Assembly (NCBI RefSeq): GCF_014649495.1
Contig: NZ_BMTD01000023.1
Coordinates: 1-64,000 of the forward strand
Direction: 5' to 3'
DNA: 64,000 nt
DNA from: Streptomyces filipinensis
GTDB taxonomy: Bacteria > Actinomycetota > Actinomycetes > Streptomycetales > Streptomycetaceae
Below, in pieces: positions 32,246-40,784 of this stretch (positions are counted from its first letter, which is position 1; every line of letters starts with the position of its first letter). The notes under the pieces are model-generated. The model was not told where the DNA came from, ran no database searches, and worked only from the letters and a program-made list of their open reading frames with translations. Both the position numbers and the translations under genes were made by a program.

Positions 32246-33712
32246 GTGACCCCCCACACCTTCGAACTCCCGCTCCAGGCCGTCCTGTTCGACATGGACG
32301 GCACGCTCGTCGACACCGAGCGGCTGTGGTGGGAGGCGGTCGAGCAGGTCGCCGGACGCGCGCTGACCGAGGCCGACCAGCCGGACGTGCTCGGCCGCCC
32401 GGTCGAGCACACCGCGGCCTGGCTCGCCGAGCCCACCGGCAGAGGGGCCGCCGACCTCGCGGCCGACCTGCACCGCGAGTTCGCCGACCGCGTCCGCACC
32501 GGCATCGTGCCCCGGCCCGGCGCGCTGGAGCTGCTGGACGCGCTGGCCGCCACCGGCGTCCCCGCCGCCCTGGTCACCGCGTCCCCGCGGGCGGTCGCCG
32601 ACGTCGTCCTCGACGCCCTGGGTGCCGAGCGCTTCTCGGCGTCCGTCACCGCCGACGACACCGCCCGCACCAAGCCCGCTCCCGACCCCTACCTCGCGGC
32701 CTGCCGGGCCCTCGGTGTCGACCCGGGCGGCTGCGTGGCCGTCGAGGACACCGAGACCGGTGTGGCGTCGGCCGAGGCCGCCGGCTGCGCCGTGCTCGCC
32801 GTGCCGTCCCTCGCGCCGATCGGTACGGCACCAGGCCGGACCGTGCGGGAGAGTCTCGCCGGGGTCACGGTCGAGGAGCTGCGGGAGATGGCCGCGCCCG
32901 AACTCCGGGTCATGAGCTGGAACCTGTGGCTGGGCGGCAGCGCGGTCGACGACCACCGCGCCAAGCAGCTCAAGGTCATCCTGGACAGCGGCGCCGATGT
33001 CGTCGGACTCCAGGAGACGGGCGGAACCGCCGCCCAGGAGCTGGCCGAGGCGCTCGGCTGGCACCACCACCGGGCCGGCGAGAACCTCGGCGTCATCAGC
33101 CGGCACCCGATCACCGCCCGCTTCGGCGATCCGGACGTCGGCTTCTACGGCGCCGCCGGCGTCCGGATCGCCGTCGCGCCCGGCCGCGAGGTCGACGTGT
33201 GGACCGCGCATCTGCACTACACGCCGTACGGCCCCTACGAGTCCGCCTTCGACGGGCTGCCGGCCGCCGAGCTGATCGCCCACGAGGAGCTGCGGCTGGC
33301 GCAGATGCGGGACGCGCTGGGCCGGATCGCGAAGTCCTCGGCCCCGGGCGTCCCGGCGGTCCTCGTCGGCGACTTCAACTGCCCCTCGCACCTGGACTGG
33401 CCGGACGTCGCCTGGCCGGTGACGCAGGCCGCCGAGGACGCGGGCTTCAGCGACTCCTATCGCGAGGTCCACCCGGACCCCGCCGCCGAGCCCGGCCACA
33501 CCTGGTCGCCCGTCCACCCCGAGCACGAGGACGGCGGCGGGCGGCCCGAGCCGCAGGACCGGATCGACTACGTGCTGCACCGGGGCCTGACCGTGCGCGA
33601 CGCGCGAACCCTCGTCACCGGCACCCCGCGGCCGTGGCCGGACGTCGCGGACAACGAATGGCCCTCCGACCACGCGGCGGTCCTCACGACCTTCGCCGTG
33701 ACCCGCATGTGA
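32246..33712 (+). CDS. HAD-family phosphatase fused to an EEP-family phosphodiesterase/nuclease
   Basis: A 488-residue fusion. The N-terminal HAD hydrolase (about 1-215) has the nucleophile motif LFDMDGTLVDTE (Asp16, Asp18), ALVTASPRAV and TKPAPDPYLAA, typical of phosphoglycolate-phosphatase/beta-PGM-like enzymes. The C-terminal endonuclease/exonuclease/phosphatase domain (about 221-488) has MSWNLW, VGLQE, LVGDFN near 375 and the catalytic SDHAAV near 474. Neither half has a signal peptide, so the protein should be cytoplasmic. It ends the ABC operon, suggesting the imported compound is a phosphodiester or phosphomonoester cleaved in two steps. The function is inferred from context. Confidence 0.85.
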   Translation: MTPHTFELPLQAVLFDMDGTLVDTERLWWEAVEQVAGRALTEADQPDVLGRPVEHTAAWLAEPTGRGAADLAADLHREFADRVRTGIVPRPGALELLDALAATGVPAALVTASPRAVADVVLDALGAERFSASVTADDTARTKPAPDPYLAACRALGVDPGGCVAVEDTETGVASAEAAGCAVLAVPSLAPIGTAPGRTVRESLAGVTVEELREMAAPELRVMSWNLWLGGSAVDDHRAKQLKVILDSGADVVGLQETGGTAAQELAEALGWHHHRAGENLGVISRHPITARFGDPDVGFYGAAGVRIAVAPGREVDVWTAHLHYTPYGPYESAFDGLPAAELIAHEELRLAQMRDALGRIAKSSAPGVPAVLVGDFNCPSHLDWPDVAWPVTQAAEDAGFSDSYREVHPDPAAEPGHTWSPVHPEHEDGGGRPEPQDRIDYVLHRGLTVRDARTLVTGTPRPWPDVADNEWPSDHAAVLTTFAVTRM

Positions 33713-33735
33713 CCGGGGGTTACCGCAGGTCACCG

Positions 33736-33765
33736 TTGCGGTACGGGGTGACCATCCCGTAGGTT
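33736..33765 (+). promoter_or_regulatory. Predicted promoter of the conservon
   Basis: TTGCGG (33736-33741) and TAGGTT (33760-33765) are separated by 18 bases, close to the Streptomyces principal-sigma pattern. The expected start at about 33772 leaves a 36-base leader with GGCAGG before the ATG at 33808. Confidence 0.5.
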
Positions 33766-33807
33766 GTGCCGAACTTTCTACTGACTGGTAACACCGGCAG
33801 GTATTCC

Positions 33808-36447
33808 ATGCGCTGGCCCCTCGGCCGTTCCACCACTGTCCGCACGCGGATCGTGGCGCTCGCGCTCGCCCCGGCCGTCGCGCTGATGGCGCTGTGGAGT
33901 TTCGCCATGGTGTCCGTCACCGCCGAACTGCGCGCGCTGATCCGGCTCCAGGGGGTGTACGAGGACTTCGGCACCCCCGTGGACACCGCGATCGGGCAGA
34001 TCCAGATCGAGCGCCGGATGTCCGCCGCCTACCTCGGTGCCCGTCTGGACACGGCCACCGCCGGCGACCTGCTCGGACAGCAGCGCCGCACCGACCGGGC
34101 CGTCGAGGCGATGCGGGAGGCGGTCCGGGACGGCGACCGCAGCCGGCTCACGGCACGGCAGCGCCAGGCACTGGACACGATGGTCACCGCCACCGGCGGG
34201 CTGGAGGGGCTGCGCACACAGGTGCTGTCCCGGCACATCACCTGGGACCGGGCCGTGGACCGGTACAGCGCGCTCGTCGAGCCCGGCTTCGACGTGCAGT
34301 CCACGCTCACCGCACTGCAGGCCGGACAGCTCGCCCGTGAGGCACAGGTCGTCATCGAGCTGGTGCGGGTACGGGAGTTCGTCTCGCGGGAGGACGCGCT
34401 GGTCGCCGGGGCACGGGCGGCCGGCACGCTGACCGACCGGCAGTACGACAGCCTGACCGCGACCATCGAGGACCGGCGCGTGTTCCAGCGCACGTACGTG
34501 CCGGACCTGCCCGCCGACTCGCGGGCGCTGTTCGAGGACTTCCAGCGAGCAGAGCAGTACGGCTCGCTGGTGCGCGGGGAGGACGCGCTGCTGAGGGCCG
34601 GGGCCGCCGGCGCCGCGAAGGCCGTCGCCGCGGACACCTGGCGGTCCACCACCGACCGGGCCGTCGTGCGGTACCGGGAGCTGTGCACCACCGCCGCCGA
34701 GAACTCCGCCGCACGGGGCCGGGCCTTCGCCTACCGGGAGCTGACCAAGGCGGCCGTGGTCGGCGTGGTGGGACTCGGCGCCGTCGGGCTCTCCCTGTGG
34801 TCCGCGGTGCGTGGTGCGCGGCGCATCTCACGGCGCCTGGAGACCCTGCGGGACGCGGCCGACGTCCTGACCAGGGACCAACTCCCCGATGTCATGCGCC
34901 GACTGAGCGCCGGCGAGGAGGTGGACGCGCTCGCCGAGGCGCCGCCGCTGGCCGCCGACGAGGTCCGCGACGACGAGATCGGACAGGTCGGCCGTTCCTT
35001 CAACACCGCGCGGCTCGCCGCCGTCGAGGCCGCCGTCAGACAGGCCGGCCTGCGCCGCGGTCTGTTCGCGGTTCTGCTCAACATCGCACGGCGCAACCAG
35101 GCCCTCGTCCACCGGCAGCTGAAGCTGGTCGACACCCTGGAACGGCGCACGGACGACCCCGATGTGCTGCGCGAGCTGTTCCGCATCGACCACCTCACCA
35201 CGCGTATGCGCCGGCACGCGGAGAGCCTGATCATCCTCTCCGGCGCCACGCCCGGCCGGCGCTGGCGGCGGCCCGTGCCGCTCGCGGACGTGGTCGCTTC
35301 GGCCGTCGGTGAGATCGAGGACTACGCGCGCGTGGTGGTGCCGCCGATGCCGGAGACCGGCGTCGCGGCGGACGCGGTCGCCGACGTCGTCCACCTCGTC
35401 GCCGAACTGCTGGAGAACGCCACGGTGTTCTCGCCGCCGCACACCCAGGTCACCCTGCGCACGGGGCCGGTCGGCGGCGGGTTCGTGCTGGAGATCGACG
35501 ACCGGGGGCTCGGCCTCGACGCCGAAGCACGCGAGGAGGCCCACGGCACGCTCACCGACCCCGACGCCTTCGACCCCACCCGCCACGACCGGCTGGGCCT
35601 CTACGTCGTCGGCCGCCTCGCCGCCCGGCACGGCATCGAGGTGACCCTGCGGGACTCGCCGTACGGGGGGACGACGGCGGTGGTCCTGCTGCCGGAGGCC
35701 GTGCTGGCACAGGTGGATCCGGTGGTGCCCGCGCCACGGGAGCAGGGGGCCGCCGTACACACGTTGCCGTCCAGGACGCGATCCGCTGCACGGGCCGGGC
35801 AGCCGAGCTCGGCCGGGGCGGAGCCGCCGCCGCGGAACCGGCTCGTGTCCCTGCCCACGCCGGGCCCTGGGGCCGAGCCGTCGCCGGGGGAGCGGCCCTC
35901 GTTCTCACCCCTGTCCGGGCCCACTTCCACCCCTGGTCCGCAGGACGTCTCCGAGTCGCCGACGGCCCCGCCCGCTCTGCCCACCCGGATCCGGCAGGCG
36001 TCGCTCGTGCCGGAGCTGCGGGACGACCCGCCGGCCCGGGAGAGCGCGGCCGGGGCGGAGCTGGACGCCGAGGAGATGCGGGCGATCTTCGGCGCCTTCC
36101 AGCGCGGCCTCGACCGTGGCCGCAAGGGCCTGCCGGCGACCGATACGGCTGTCCGCAGCTCCGACCCGGCAGAACCCACGGCCCCACCGCCCCACCGAAC
36201 CGCGGGCACCCAGCCGGCCGGCCCCCAGACCGCGGGCACGCAGACCGCGGGCACCCAGACCGCGGGCACCCAGACCGCGGGCACCAGCGAGCCCCGCCCC
36301 CAGCTCCCCGCACCCGTTCCCCCCACCGCGCAGGCGCCCGACGAAGCTCCCGTGCCCGATGGCGCGGGCGGCGCCTCCACCGGTGCCGACTGCCGATCCG
36401 TGACCAGCCACGCCGACGAAGGGACCGACACCGATCATGACCGGTGA
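33808..36447 (+). CDS. Conservon CvnA-type sensor histidine kinase with NIT domain
   Basis: An 879-residue membrane sensor. Helices at about 12-36 and 313-333 flank an extracellular NIT (nitrate/nitrite-sensing-type) domain. A HAMP-like segment follows, then FRIDHLTTRMRRHAESLIILSG and an ATPase domain with ELLENATVFSPPHTQVTL and DRGLGL. The C-terminal 250 residues are Pro-rich and disordered, with TAGTQ repeats. CvnA proteins work with a roadblock protein (CvnB), a DUF742 protein (CvnC) and a GTPase (CvnD) as a membrane complex resembling eukaryotic GPCR signalling parts (family knowledge). The ATG at 33808 is favoured by RBS and promoter; a GTG at 33766 would lie upstream of the transcript start. 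Confidence 0.9.
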   Translation: MRWPLGRSTTVRTRIVALALAPAVALMALWSFAMVSVTAELRALIRLQGVYEDFGTPVDTAIGQIQIERRMSAAYLGARLDTATAGDLLGQQRRTDRAVEAMREAVRDGDRSRLTARQRQALDTMVTATGGLEGLRTQVLSRHITWDRAVDRYSALVEPGFDVQSTLTALQAGQLAREAQVVIELVRVREFVSREDALVAGARAAGTLTDRQYDSLTATIEDRRVFQRTYVPDLPADSRALFEDFQRAEQYGSLVRGEDALLRAGAAGAAKAVAADTWRSTTDRAVVRYRELCTTAAENSAARGRAFAYRELTKAAVVGVVGLGAVGLSLWSAVRGARRISRRLETLRDAADVLTRDQLPDVMRRLSAGEEVDALAEAPPLAADEVRDDEIGQVGRSFNTARLAAVEAAVRQAGLRRGLFAVLLNIARRNQALVHRQLKLVDTLERRTDDPDVLRELFRIDHLTTRMRRHAESLIILSGATPGRRWRRPVPLADVVASAVGEIEDYARVVVPPMPETGVAADAVADVVHLVAELLENATVFSPPHTQVTLRTGPVGGGFVLEIDDRGLGLDAEAREEAHGTLTDPDAFDPTRHDRLGLYVVGRLAARHGIEVTLRDSPYGGTTAVVLLPEAVLAQVDPVVPAPREQGAAVHTLPSRTRSAARAGQPSSAGAEPPPRNRLVSLPTPGPGAEPSPGERPSFSPLSGPTSTPGPQDVSESPTAPPALPTRIRQASLVPELRDDPPARESAAGAELDAEEMRAIFGAFQRGLDRGRKGLPATDTAVRSSDPAEPTAPPPHRTAGTQPAGPQTAGTQTAGTQTAGTQTAGTSEPRPQLPAPVPPTAQAPDEAPVPDGAGGASTGADCRSVTSHADEGTDTDHDR
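36226..36285 (+). repeat. 15-bp tandem repeat, four copies, in the cvnA-type gene
   Basis: Four 15-bp units (36226, 36241, 36256, 36271) differ at one base and encode QTAGT repeats in the disordered tail. The unit is a multiple of three, so copy-number change would not shift the frame. Confidence 0.9.
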
Positions 36448-36874
36448 CGACCAGAACCCCGAGCCGCAGGGTGTGCCCGCGGCCGCGCCCGGCGCGGACC
36501 TCGGCTGGCTGCTGGACGACCTCGTGGCGCGTACGGAGCACGTCCGCCAGGCCGTGCTGCTCACCGCCGACGGCCTCCCGCTCAGCAGCTCGCAGGGGAT
36601 GCGCCGGGCGGACATCGAGCATCTGTCCGCCGTCTGCTCCGGCTTCCACAGCCTCGCCCGCTCCGCGGGCGAGCGGTTCGCCGCGGGCGGGGTACGGCAG
36701 ACCATGGTGATGCTCGAGGACGCCTACCTCTTCATCACCCCGGCCGGACACGGCAGCCGGCTCGCCGTGCTCAGCGAGGCCCGCACCGATGTCGGCCAGC
36801 TCGGCCACGAGATGGCCCTGCTCGTCCGCCGCCTCGGCCGCCACCTGGACGCGGCCGTCCGCAACCCCAGCTGA
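36437..36874 (+). CDS. Conservon CvnB-type roadblock/LC7 protein
   Basis: A 145-residue roadblock/LC7-domain protein. After a short acidic/Ala-rich start it has LGWLLDDLVARTEHVRQAVL and LTADGLPLSSSQGM, the standard first helix and strand of the fold, and a late HEMALLVRRLGRHL helix. Such proteins regulate small GTPases such as CvnD and MglA. The ATG at 36437 overlaps the kinase gene by 11 bases. The next gene is the DUF742 partner. The GTPase it would normally serve is not encoded here. Confidence 0.93.
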   Translation: MTGDDQNPEPQGVPAAAPGADLGWLLDDLVARTEHVRQAVLLTADGLPLSSSQGMRRADIEHLSAVCSGFHSLARSAGERFAAGGVRQTMVMLEDAYLFITPAGHGSRLAVLSEARTDVGQLGHEMALLVRRLGRHLDAAVRNPS

Positions 36875-36881
36875 TCCCGCG

Positions 36882-37262
36882 GTGAGCGACGAACACTGGT
36901 ACGAGGACGAGACCGGGTCGATGGTGCGCCCCTACACGGTGACCCGCGGCCGCACCCGGCCCTCGGGCGGGCACGCCATCGACCTGATGTCCCGGGTCAC
37001 CGCGCTGGACACCGACACGCCGGGGCCGGACCTCGACCACGCCCGGGCCGCCCTGCTCGACCTGATCCGGCGCGGCCCGCGCCCCGTCGTGGAGCTGGCC
37101 GCGGACGCCGATCTGCCGCTCACCGTCGTCCGGGTCCTGCTCGGCGACCTGGCCGAGGCGGGCCTGGTCCGCATCGACGAGCCGCGCCGCCTCCCGGCCG
37201 GCGGCCCGGCCGCCGACCCGGGGCTGCTGCGGGAGATCGTGCAGCGCCTGCGGGAGATCTAG
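36882..37262 (+). CDS. Conservon CvnC-type DUF742 protein
   Basis: A 126-residue DUF742 protein. The N-terminal motif MVRPYTVTRGRTRP, with an acidic WYEDE lead, and a winged-helix-like middle (VVELAADADLPLTVVRVLLGDLAEAGLV) are diagnostic. The GTG at 36882 lies seven bases after the cvnB-type stop. In complete conservons a CvnD GTPase gene overlaps or directly follows cvnC. Here a TAG ends the frame at 37262, and the next gene is a convergent unrelated one, so the GTPase is absent from this locus. Confidence 0.92.
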   Translation: MSDEHWYEDETGSMVRPYTVTRGRTRPSGGHAIDLMSRVTALDTDTPGPDLDHARAALLDLIRRGPRPVVELAADADLPLTVVRVLLGDLAEAGLVRIDEPRRLPAGGPAADPGLLREIVQRLREI

Positions 37263-37293
37263 GCGAGCCGCGGCCGGCGTCCGGTGGCCGAAC

Positions 37294-37845
37294 CTAGAGC
37301 TTCGGCTGCCAGGGCACGACCGTGAAGTCACCCGTACCCTGCTCGACCTTCTCGAACGGGGCCGACGACACACACGGCGGCAGATTCTTGGTGTCCGTGG
37401 GGCTGCCCACCCCCGCCCAGCTGTAGCCCAGCCGGTCGTGCCGGCCGAGGTCGTGGACCGTGACCCCGACCCGCTTGCCCTTCGCCCCCGGCAGGTCGGA
37501 CGCGGTGATCACACCGGAGACGACGGCGACCGGGCCGCCGGTGACCAGGCAGTCGACCCTGGCCTTGGCCCAGGCCCCCTGACCGTGCAGGTAGTGGCTG
37601 AACTCGAAGGTGCCGGTGGCCTTGCGCGGGTTCATGTTGTCCTTCTGCGCCAGATGCGCGTCGAAGCTGAAGGTGATGTCGTCCCCGGCCGACCGGTACA
37701 GCTTGGCCGTACCCGTCAGGGCGGCGGCCTCCCGCTGGGGGTGGTAGGCCCCGCCGCCCGAGGCCAGGGCCGCCCCGGCCGTTCCGGCGGTGATCAGCAG
37801 GGCGGCGGTGAGGGTGACGGCAGCGATCTTCGTACGACGCTTCAT
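37294..37845 (-). CDS. Secreted protein of unknown function
   Basis: A 183-residue exported protein. The signal peptide MKRRTKIAAVTLTAALLITAG with an ALA-type cleavage site near residue 29 is clear. The mature part has LYRSAGDDITFSFDAHLAQ and a single pair of cysteines (RVDCLV and PPCVSS) that could form a disulfide. It resembles no family I can name. The ATG at 37845 follows AAAGGA. It is convergent with the conservon, separated by 31 bases. The ligand or substrate is unknown. Confidence 0.8.
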   Translation of the reverse strand: MKRRTKIAAVTLTAALLITAGTAGAALASGGGAYHPQREAAALTGTAKLYRSAGDDITFSFDAHLAQKDNMNPRKATGTFEFSHYLHGQGAWAKARVDCLVTGGPVAVVSGVITASDLPGAKGKRVGVTVHDLGRHDRLGYSWAGVGSPTDTKNLPPCVSSAPFEKVEQGTGDFTVVPWQPKL

Positions 37846-38182
37846 GGCGGTCCTTTCCGCAGGTCAAAAGCGTGAACTGAACGCTCACCACTCTCCCGGC
37901 GGCGGGCATCCCGCACATCGCCCCGCGGGCGGGACCCCACCTCCGCCATCCGGCGGGGAACCCCGGCCGTGACCTGCGCCCCAGGGAGGACGGGAACCGG
38001 CCCCGAGGGCGCGCAACGAATCGCCGCCCGACCCGCCCGTCACGCAACGAACCGCGCACAGGCGCGCAACGGCTCCTTCTTGTCCGGCCGAGCGCGCCGA
38101 CCGTACCTTCTTCATGGCCCCGAAAAACGTTCCCGGCCCGCTGTTCCGTCCCCCAGAACCCTCTTTCCGGTGAGGAACCCGC
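37846..38182 (+). promoter_or_regulatory. davA upstream region with three phased GCAACG words
   Basis: This 337-base gap carries no gene. It holds GCAACG at 38013, 38044 and 38066 (spacing 31 and 22 bp), similar in word and spacing to the array upstream of the permease at 25334. The 11-base word GCGCGCAACGA occurs in both regions. A GAGGA RBS at about 38172 serves davA. Confidence 0.4.
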
Positions 38183-38971
38183 ATGCGCACCGCCCTGCTC
38201 CAGAGCTCCGGCCGCCCCGGCTCGATCGCCGAGAACCTCAAGGTCCTCGACGCCGCCGCGGGCCGTGCCGCCGCCGGGGGAGCCGCGCTGCTCGCCGCAC
38301 CGGAGATGTTCCTGACCGGCTACGCCATCGGCGACGACATCGCCCGCCTCGCCGAGCCGGCCGACGGCGACTCCGCCGACGCGATCGCCGAGATCGCCAC
38401 CCGGCACGGCCTGGCGATCGCCTACGGCTACCCGGAGCGGGACGGCGAGACCGTCTACAACTCCGCCCAGCTCGTCTCGGCCGACGGCTCCCGCCTCGCG
38501 AACTACCGCAAGACCCACCTCTTCGGCTGTGCCGAGCGCGAGCACTTCACCCCCGGCGAGCAGTCGCTCGTCCAGGCCCGGCTGGGTGGTCTGACCGTCG
38601 GCATCATGATCTGCTACGACGTCGAGTTCCCGGAGAACGCGCGCGCCCACGCCCTGGCCGGCACCGACCTGCTCGTCGTGCCGACGGCGAACATGCACCC
38701 GTTCCAGTTCGTCGCCGAAGCCATGGTGCCGGTGCGTGCCTGGGAGAACCAGATGTACGTGGCGTACGTCAACCGGGTCGGCCACGAGGGCGAGTTCGAG
38801 TTCTTCGGGCTCTCCGCCCTCGCCGGGCCCGACGGCATCGCCCGTACCCGCGCCGGCCGCGGTGAGGAACTGGTCCTCGCCGACGTCGACCCCGCCTTCC
38901 TGGCCGCCTCCCGCGAGGCGAACCCGTACCTGAAGGACCGCCGCCCCGGTCTGTACGGGTCCCTGGTCTGA
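38183..38971 (+). CDS. davA: 5-aminovaleramide amidase-like nitrilase-superfamily enzyme
   Basis: A 262-residue carbon-nitrogen hydrolase. The catalytic triad is visible: Glu41 in APEMFLTGY, Lys110 in YRKTHLF and Cys144 in MICYDVEFPE. It lies directly upstream of an amino acid 2-monooxygenase very like Pseudomonas DavB, which turns lysine into 5-aminovaleramide; the amidase would release ammonia and 5-aminovalerate. The length matches DavA. The ATG at 38183 follows GAGGA. The cytoplasmic location fits the lack of a signal. The substrate is inferred from the partner; related amides are possible. Confidence 0.85.
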   Translation: MRTALLQSSGRPGSIAENLKVLDAAAGRAAAGGAALLAAPEMFLTGYAIGDDIARLAEPADGDSADAIAEIATRHGLAIAYGYPERDGETVYNSAQLVSADGSRLANYRKTHLFGCAEREHFTPGEQSLVQARLGGLTVGIMICYDVEFPENARAHALAGTDLLVVPTANMHPFQFVAEAMVPVRAWENQMYVAYVNRVGHEGEFEFFGLSALAGPDGIARTRAGRGEELVLADVDPAFLAASREANPYLKDRRPGLYGSLV

Positions 38972-39021
38972 ACCCCCCGAGCCTTCCCCCGAGTCACCCC
39001 CGCGCAAGGAGTCCGTACCCC

Positions 39022-40719
39022 ATGACGTCCACGGTGCCCAACGCCGTCGAGCACACCGACGAGCAGCAGCCGCCGATCACCATGTTCGGCCCGGACTTCC
39101 CCTACGCCTACGACGACTTCCTCGCCCACCCGGCGGGCCTCGGCCAGATACCCGCGACCGAGCACGGCACCGAGGTCGCGGTCATCGGCGGCGGCCTGTC
39201 CGGCATCGTGGCCGCGTACGAGCTGATGAAGATGGGCCTCAAGCCCGTCGTCTACGAGGCCGACCAGATCGGCGGCCGGCTGCGCACGGTCGGTTTCGAG
39301 GGCTGCGACGAGTCGCTGACTGCCGAGATGGGCGCGATGCGCTTCCCGCCGTCCTCGACCGCCCTGCAGCACTACATCGACATGGTGGGCCTGGAGACCA
39401 CGCCCTTCCCGAACCCGCTGGCCGAGGCCACCCCCTCGACCGTCGTGGACCTCAAGGGCGAGTCGCACTACGCCGAGACCGTCGACGACCTGCCCCAGGT
39501 CTACCGGGACGTCGCCGACGCCTGGAACAAGTGCCTGGAAGAGGGCGCGGACTTCTCCGACATGAACCGCGCCATGCGTGAGCGGGACGTTCCGCGCATC
39601 CGCGAGATCTGGGCGAAGCTGGTCGAGAAGCTCGACAACCAGACCTTCTACGGCTTCCTCTGCGACTCCGAGGCCTTCAAGTCCTTCCGGCACCGCGAGA
39701 TCTTCGGCCAGGTCGGCTTCGGCACCGGCGGCTGGGACACCGACTTCCCGAACTCCATCCTGGAGATCCTGCGCGTCGTCTACACCGAGGCCGACGACCA
39801 CCACCGCGGCATCGTCGGCGGCTCCCAGCAGCTGCCGCTGCGCCTGTGGGAGCGCGAGCCGGAGAAGATCGTCCACTGGCCGTACGGGACCTCTCTGCAG
39901 TCCCTGCACGTGGACGGCGAGCCCAAGCCCGCCGTGACCCGGCTGCACCGCACGGCGGGCAACCAGATCACCGTGACGGACGCGAACGGCGACATCCGCA
40001 CCTACAAGGCGGCGATCTTCACCGCCCAGTCCTGGATGCTGCTGTCCAAGATCGCCTGCGACGACTCGCTGTTCCCGATCGACCACTGGACCGCGATCGA
40101 GCGCACCCACTACATGGAGAGCTCCAAGCTCTTCGTCCCGGTCGACCGGCCGTTCTGGCTGGACAAGGACGAGGAGACGGGCCGGGACGTCATGTCGATG
40201 ACGCTGACCGACCGCATGACCCGCGGCACCTACCTGCTGGACGACGGCCCGGACAAGCCCGCCGTGATCTGCCTGTCCTACACCTGGTGCGACGACAGCC
40301 TGAAGTGGCTGCCGCTGTCCGCGAACGAGCGGATGGAGGTCATGCTGAAGTCGCTCGGCGAGATCTACCCGAAGGTCGACATCAGGAAGCACATCATCGG
40401 CAACCCGGTGACCGTCTCCTGGGAGAACGAGCCCTACTTCATGGGCGCGTTCAAGGCCAACCTGCCCGGCCACTACCGCTACCAGCGGCGCCTGTTCACG
40501 CACTTCATGCAGGACCGGCTGCCCGAGGACAAGCGGGGCATCTTCCTCGCCGGCGACGACATCTCCTGGACGGCCGGCTGGGCCGAGGGCGCGATCCAGA
40601 CCGCGCTGAACGCGGTCTGGGGCGTCATGCACCACTTCGGCGGCACCACCGACGCGGCCAACCCCGGCCCGGGTGACGTCTACGACGAGATCGCCCCTGT
40701 GGAGCTGCCCGAGGACTGA
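39022..40719 (+). CDS. davB: L-lysine 2-monooxygenase-like FAD enzyme
   Basis: A 565-residue flavin amine-oxidase-superfamily enzyme. The FAD motif VIGGGLSGIVAAYE is at 55-68. Segments ITMFGPDFPYAYDDF, VFGQVGFGTGGWDTDFPNS-like residues (here IFGQVGFGTGG), MSMTLTDRMTRGTYL, AGDDISWT and the C-terminal GPGDVYDEI closely follow Pseudomonas putida DavB as I remember it. The reaction is oxidative decarboxylation of L-lysine to 5-aminovaleramide. It lies 50 bases after davA with GGAGT as RBS. A perfect intrinsic terminator follows. Related tryptophan or phenylalanine 2-monooxygenases are less likely given the motif match. Confidence 0.9.
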   Translation: MTSTVPNAVEHTDEQQPPITMFGPDFPYAYDDFLAHPAGLGQIPATEHGTEVAVIGGGLSGIVAAYELMKMGLKPVVYEADQIGGRLRTVGFEGCDESLTAEMGAMRFPPSSTALQHYIDMVGLETTPFPNPLAEATPSTVVDLKGESHYAETVDDLPQVYRDVADAWNKCLEEGADFSDMNRAMRERDVPRIREIWAKLVEKLDNQTFYGFLCDSEAFKSFRHREIFGQVGFGTGGWDTDFPNSILEILRVVYTEADDHHRGIVGGSQQLPLRLWEREPEKIVHWPYGTSLQSLHVDGEPKPAVTRLHRTAGNQITVTDANGDIRTYKAAIFTAQSWMLLSKIACDDSLFPIDHWTAIERTHYMESSKLFVPVDRPFWLDKDEETGRDVMSMTLTDRMTRGTYLLDDGPDKPAVICLSYTWCDDSLKWLPLSANERMEVMLKSLGEIYPKVDIRKHIIGNPVTVSWENEPYFMGAFKANLPGHYRYQRRLFTHFMQDRLPEDKRGIFLAGDDISWTAGWAEGAIQTALNAVWGVMHHFGGTTDAANPGPGDVYDEIAPVELPED

Positions 40720-40741
40720 CCCAGGAGCGAGCAAGGACCAA

Positions 40742-40784
40742 GGCGCGGGCGGCCGGACTCAGATTCCGGCCGCCCGCGCCTTTT
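40742..40784 (+). terminator. Intrinsic terminator of davAB overlapping a convergent gene
   Basis: A perfect 15-bp stem (40742-40756 with 40766-40780) is followed by TTTT. Its right arm and loop lie within the last codons of the convergent oxidoreductase gene. Confidence 0.9.

Noticed and set aside
38614..40734. 706-codon minus-strand frame opposite davB
   Set aside because: It is antisense to a strongly conserved lysine monooxygenase gene and has no recognisable motif.
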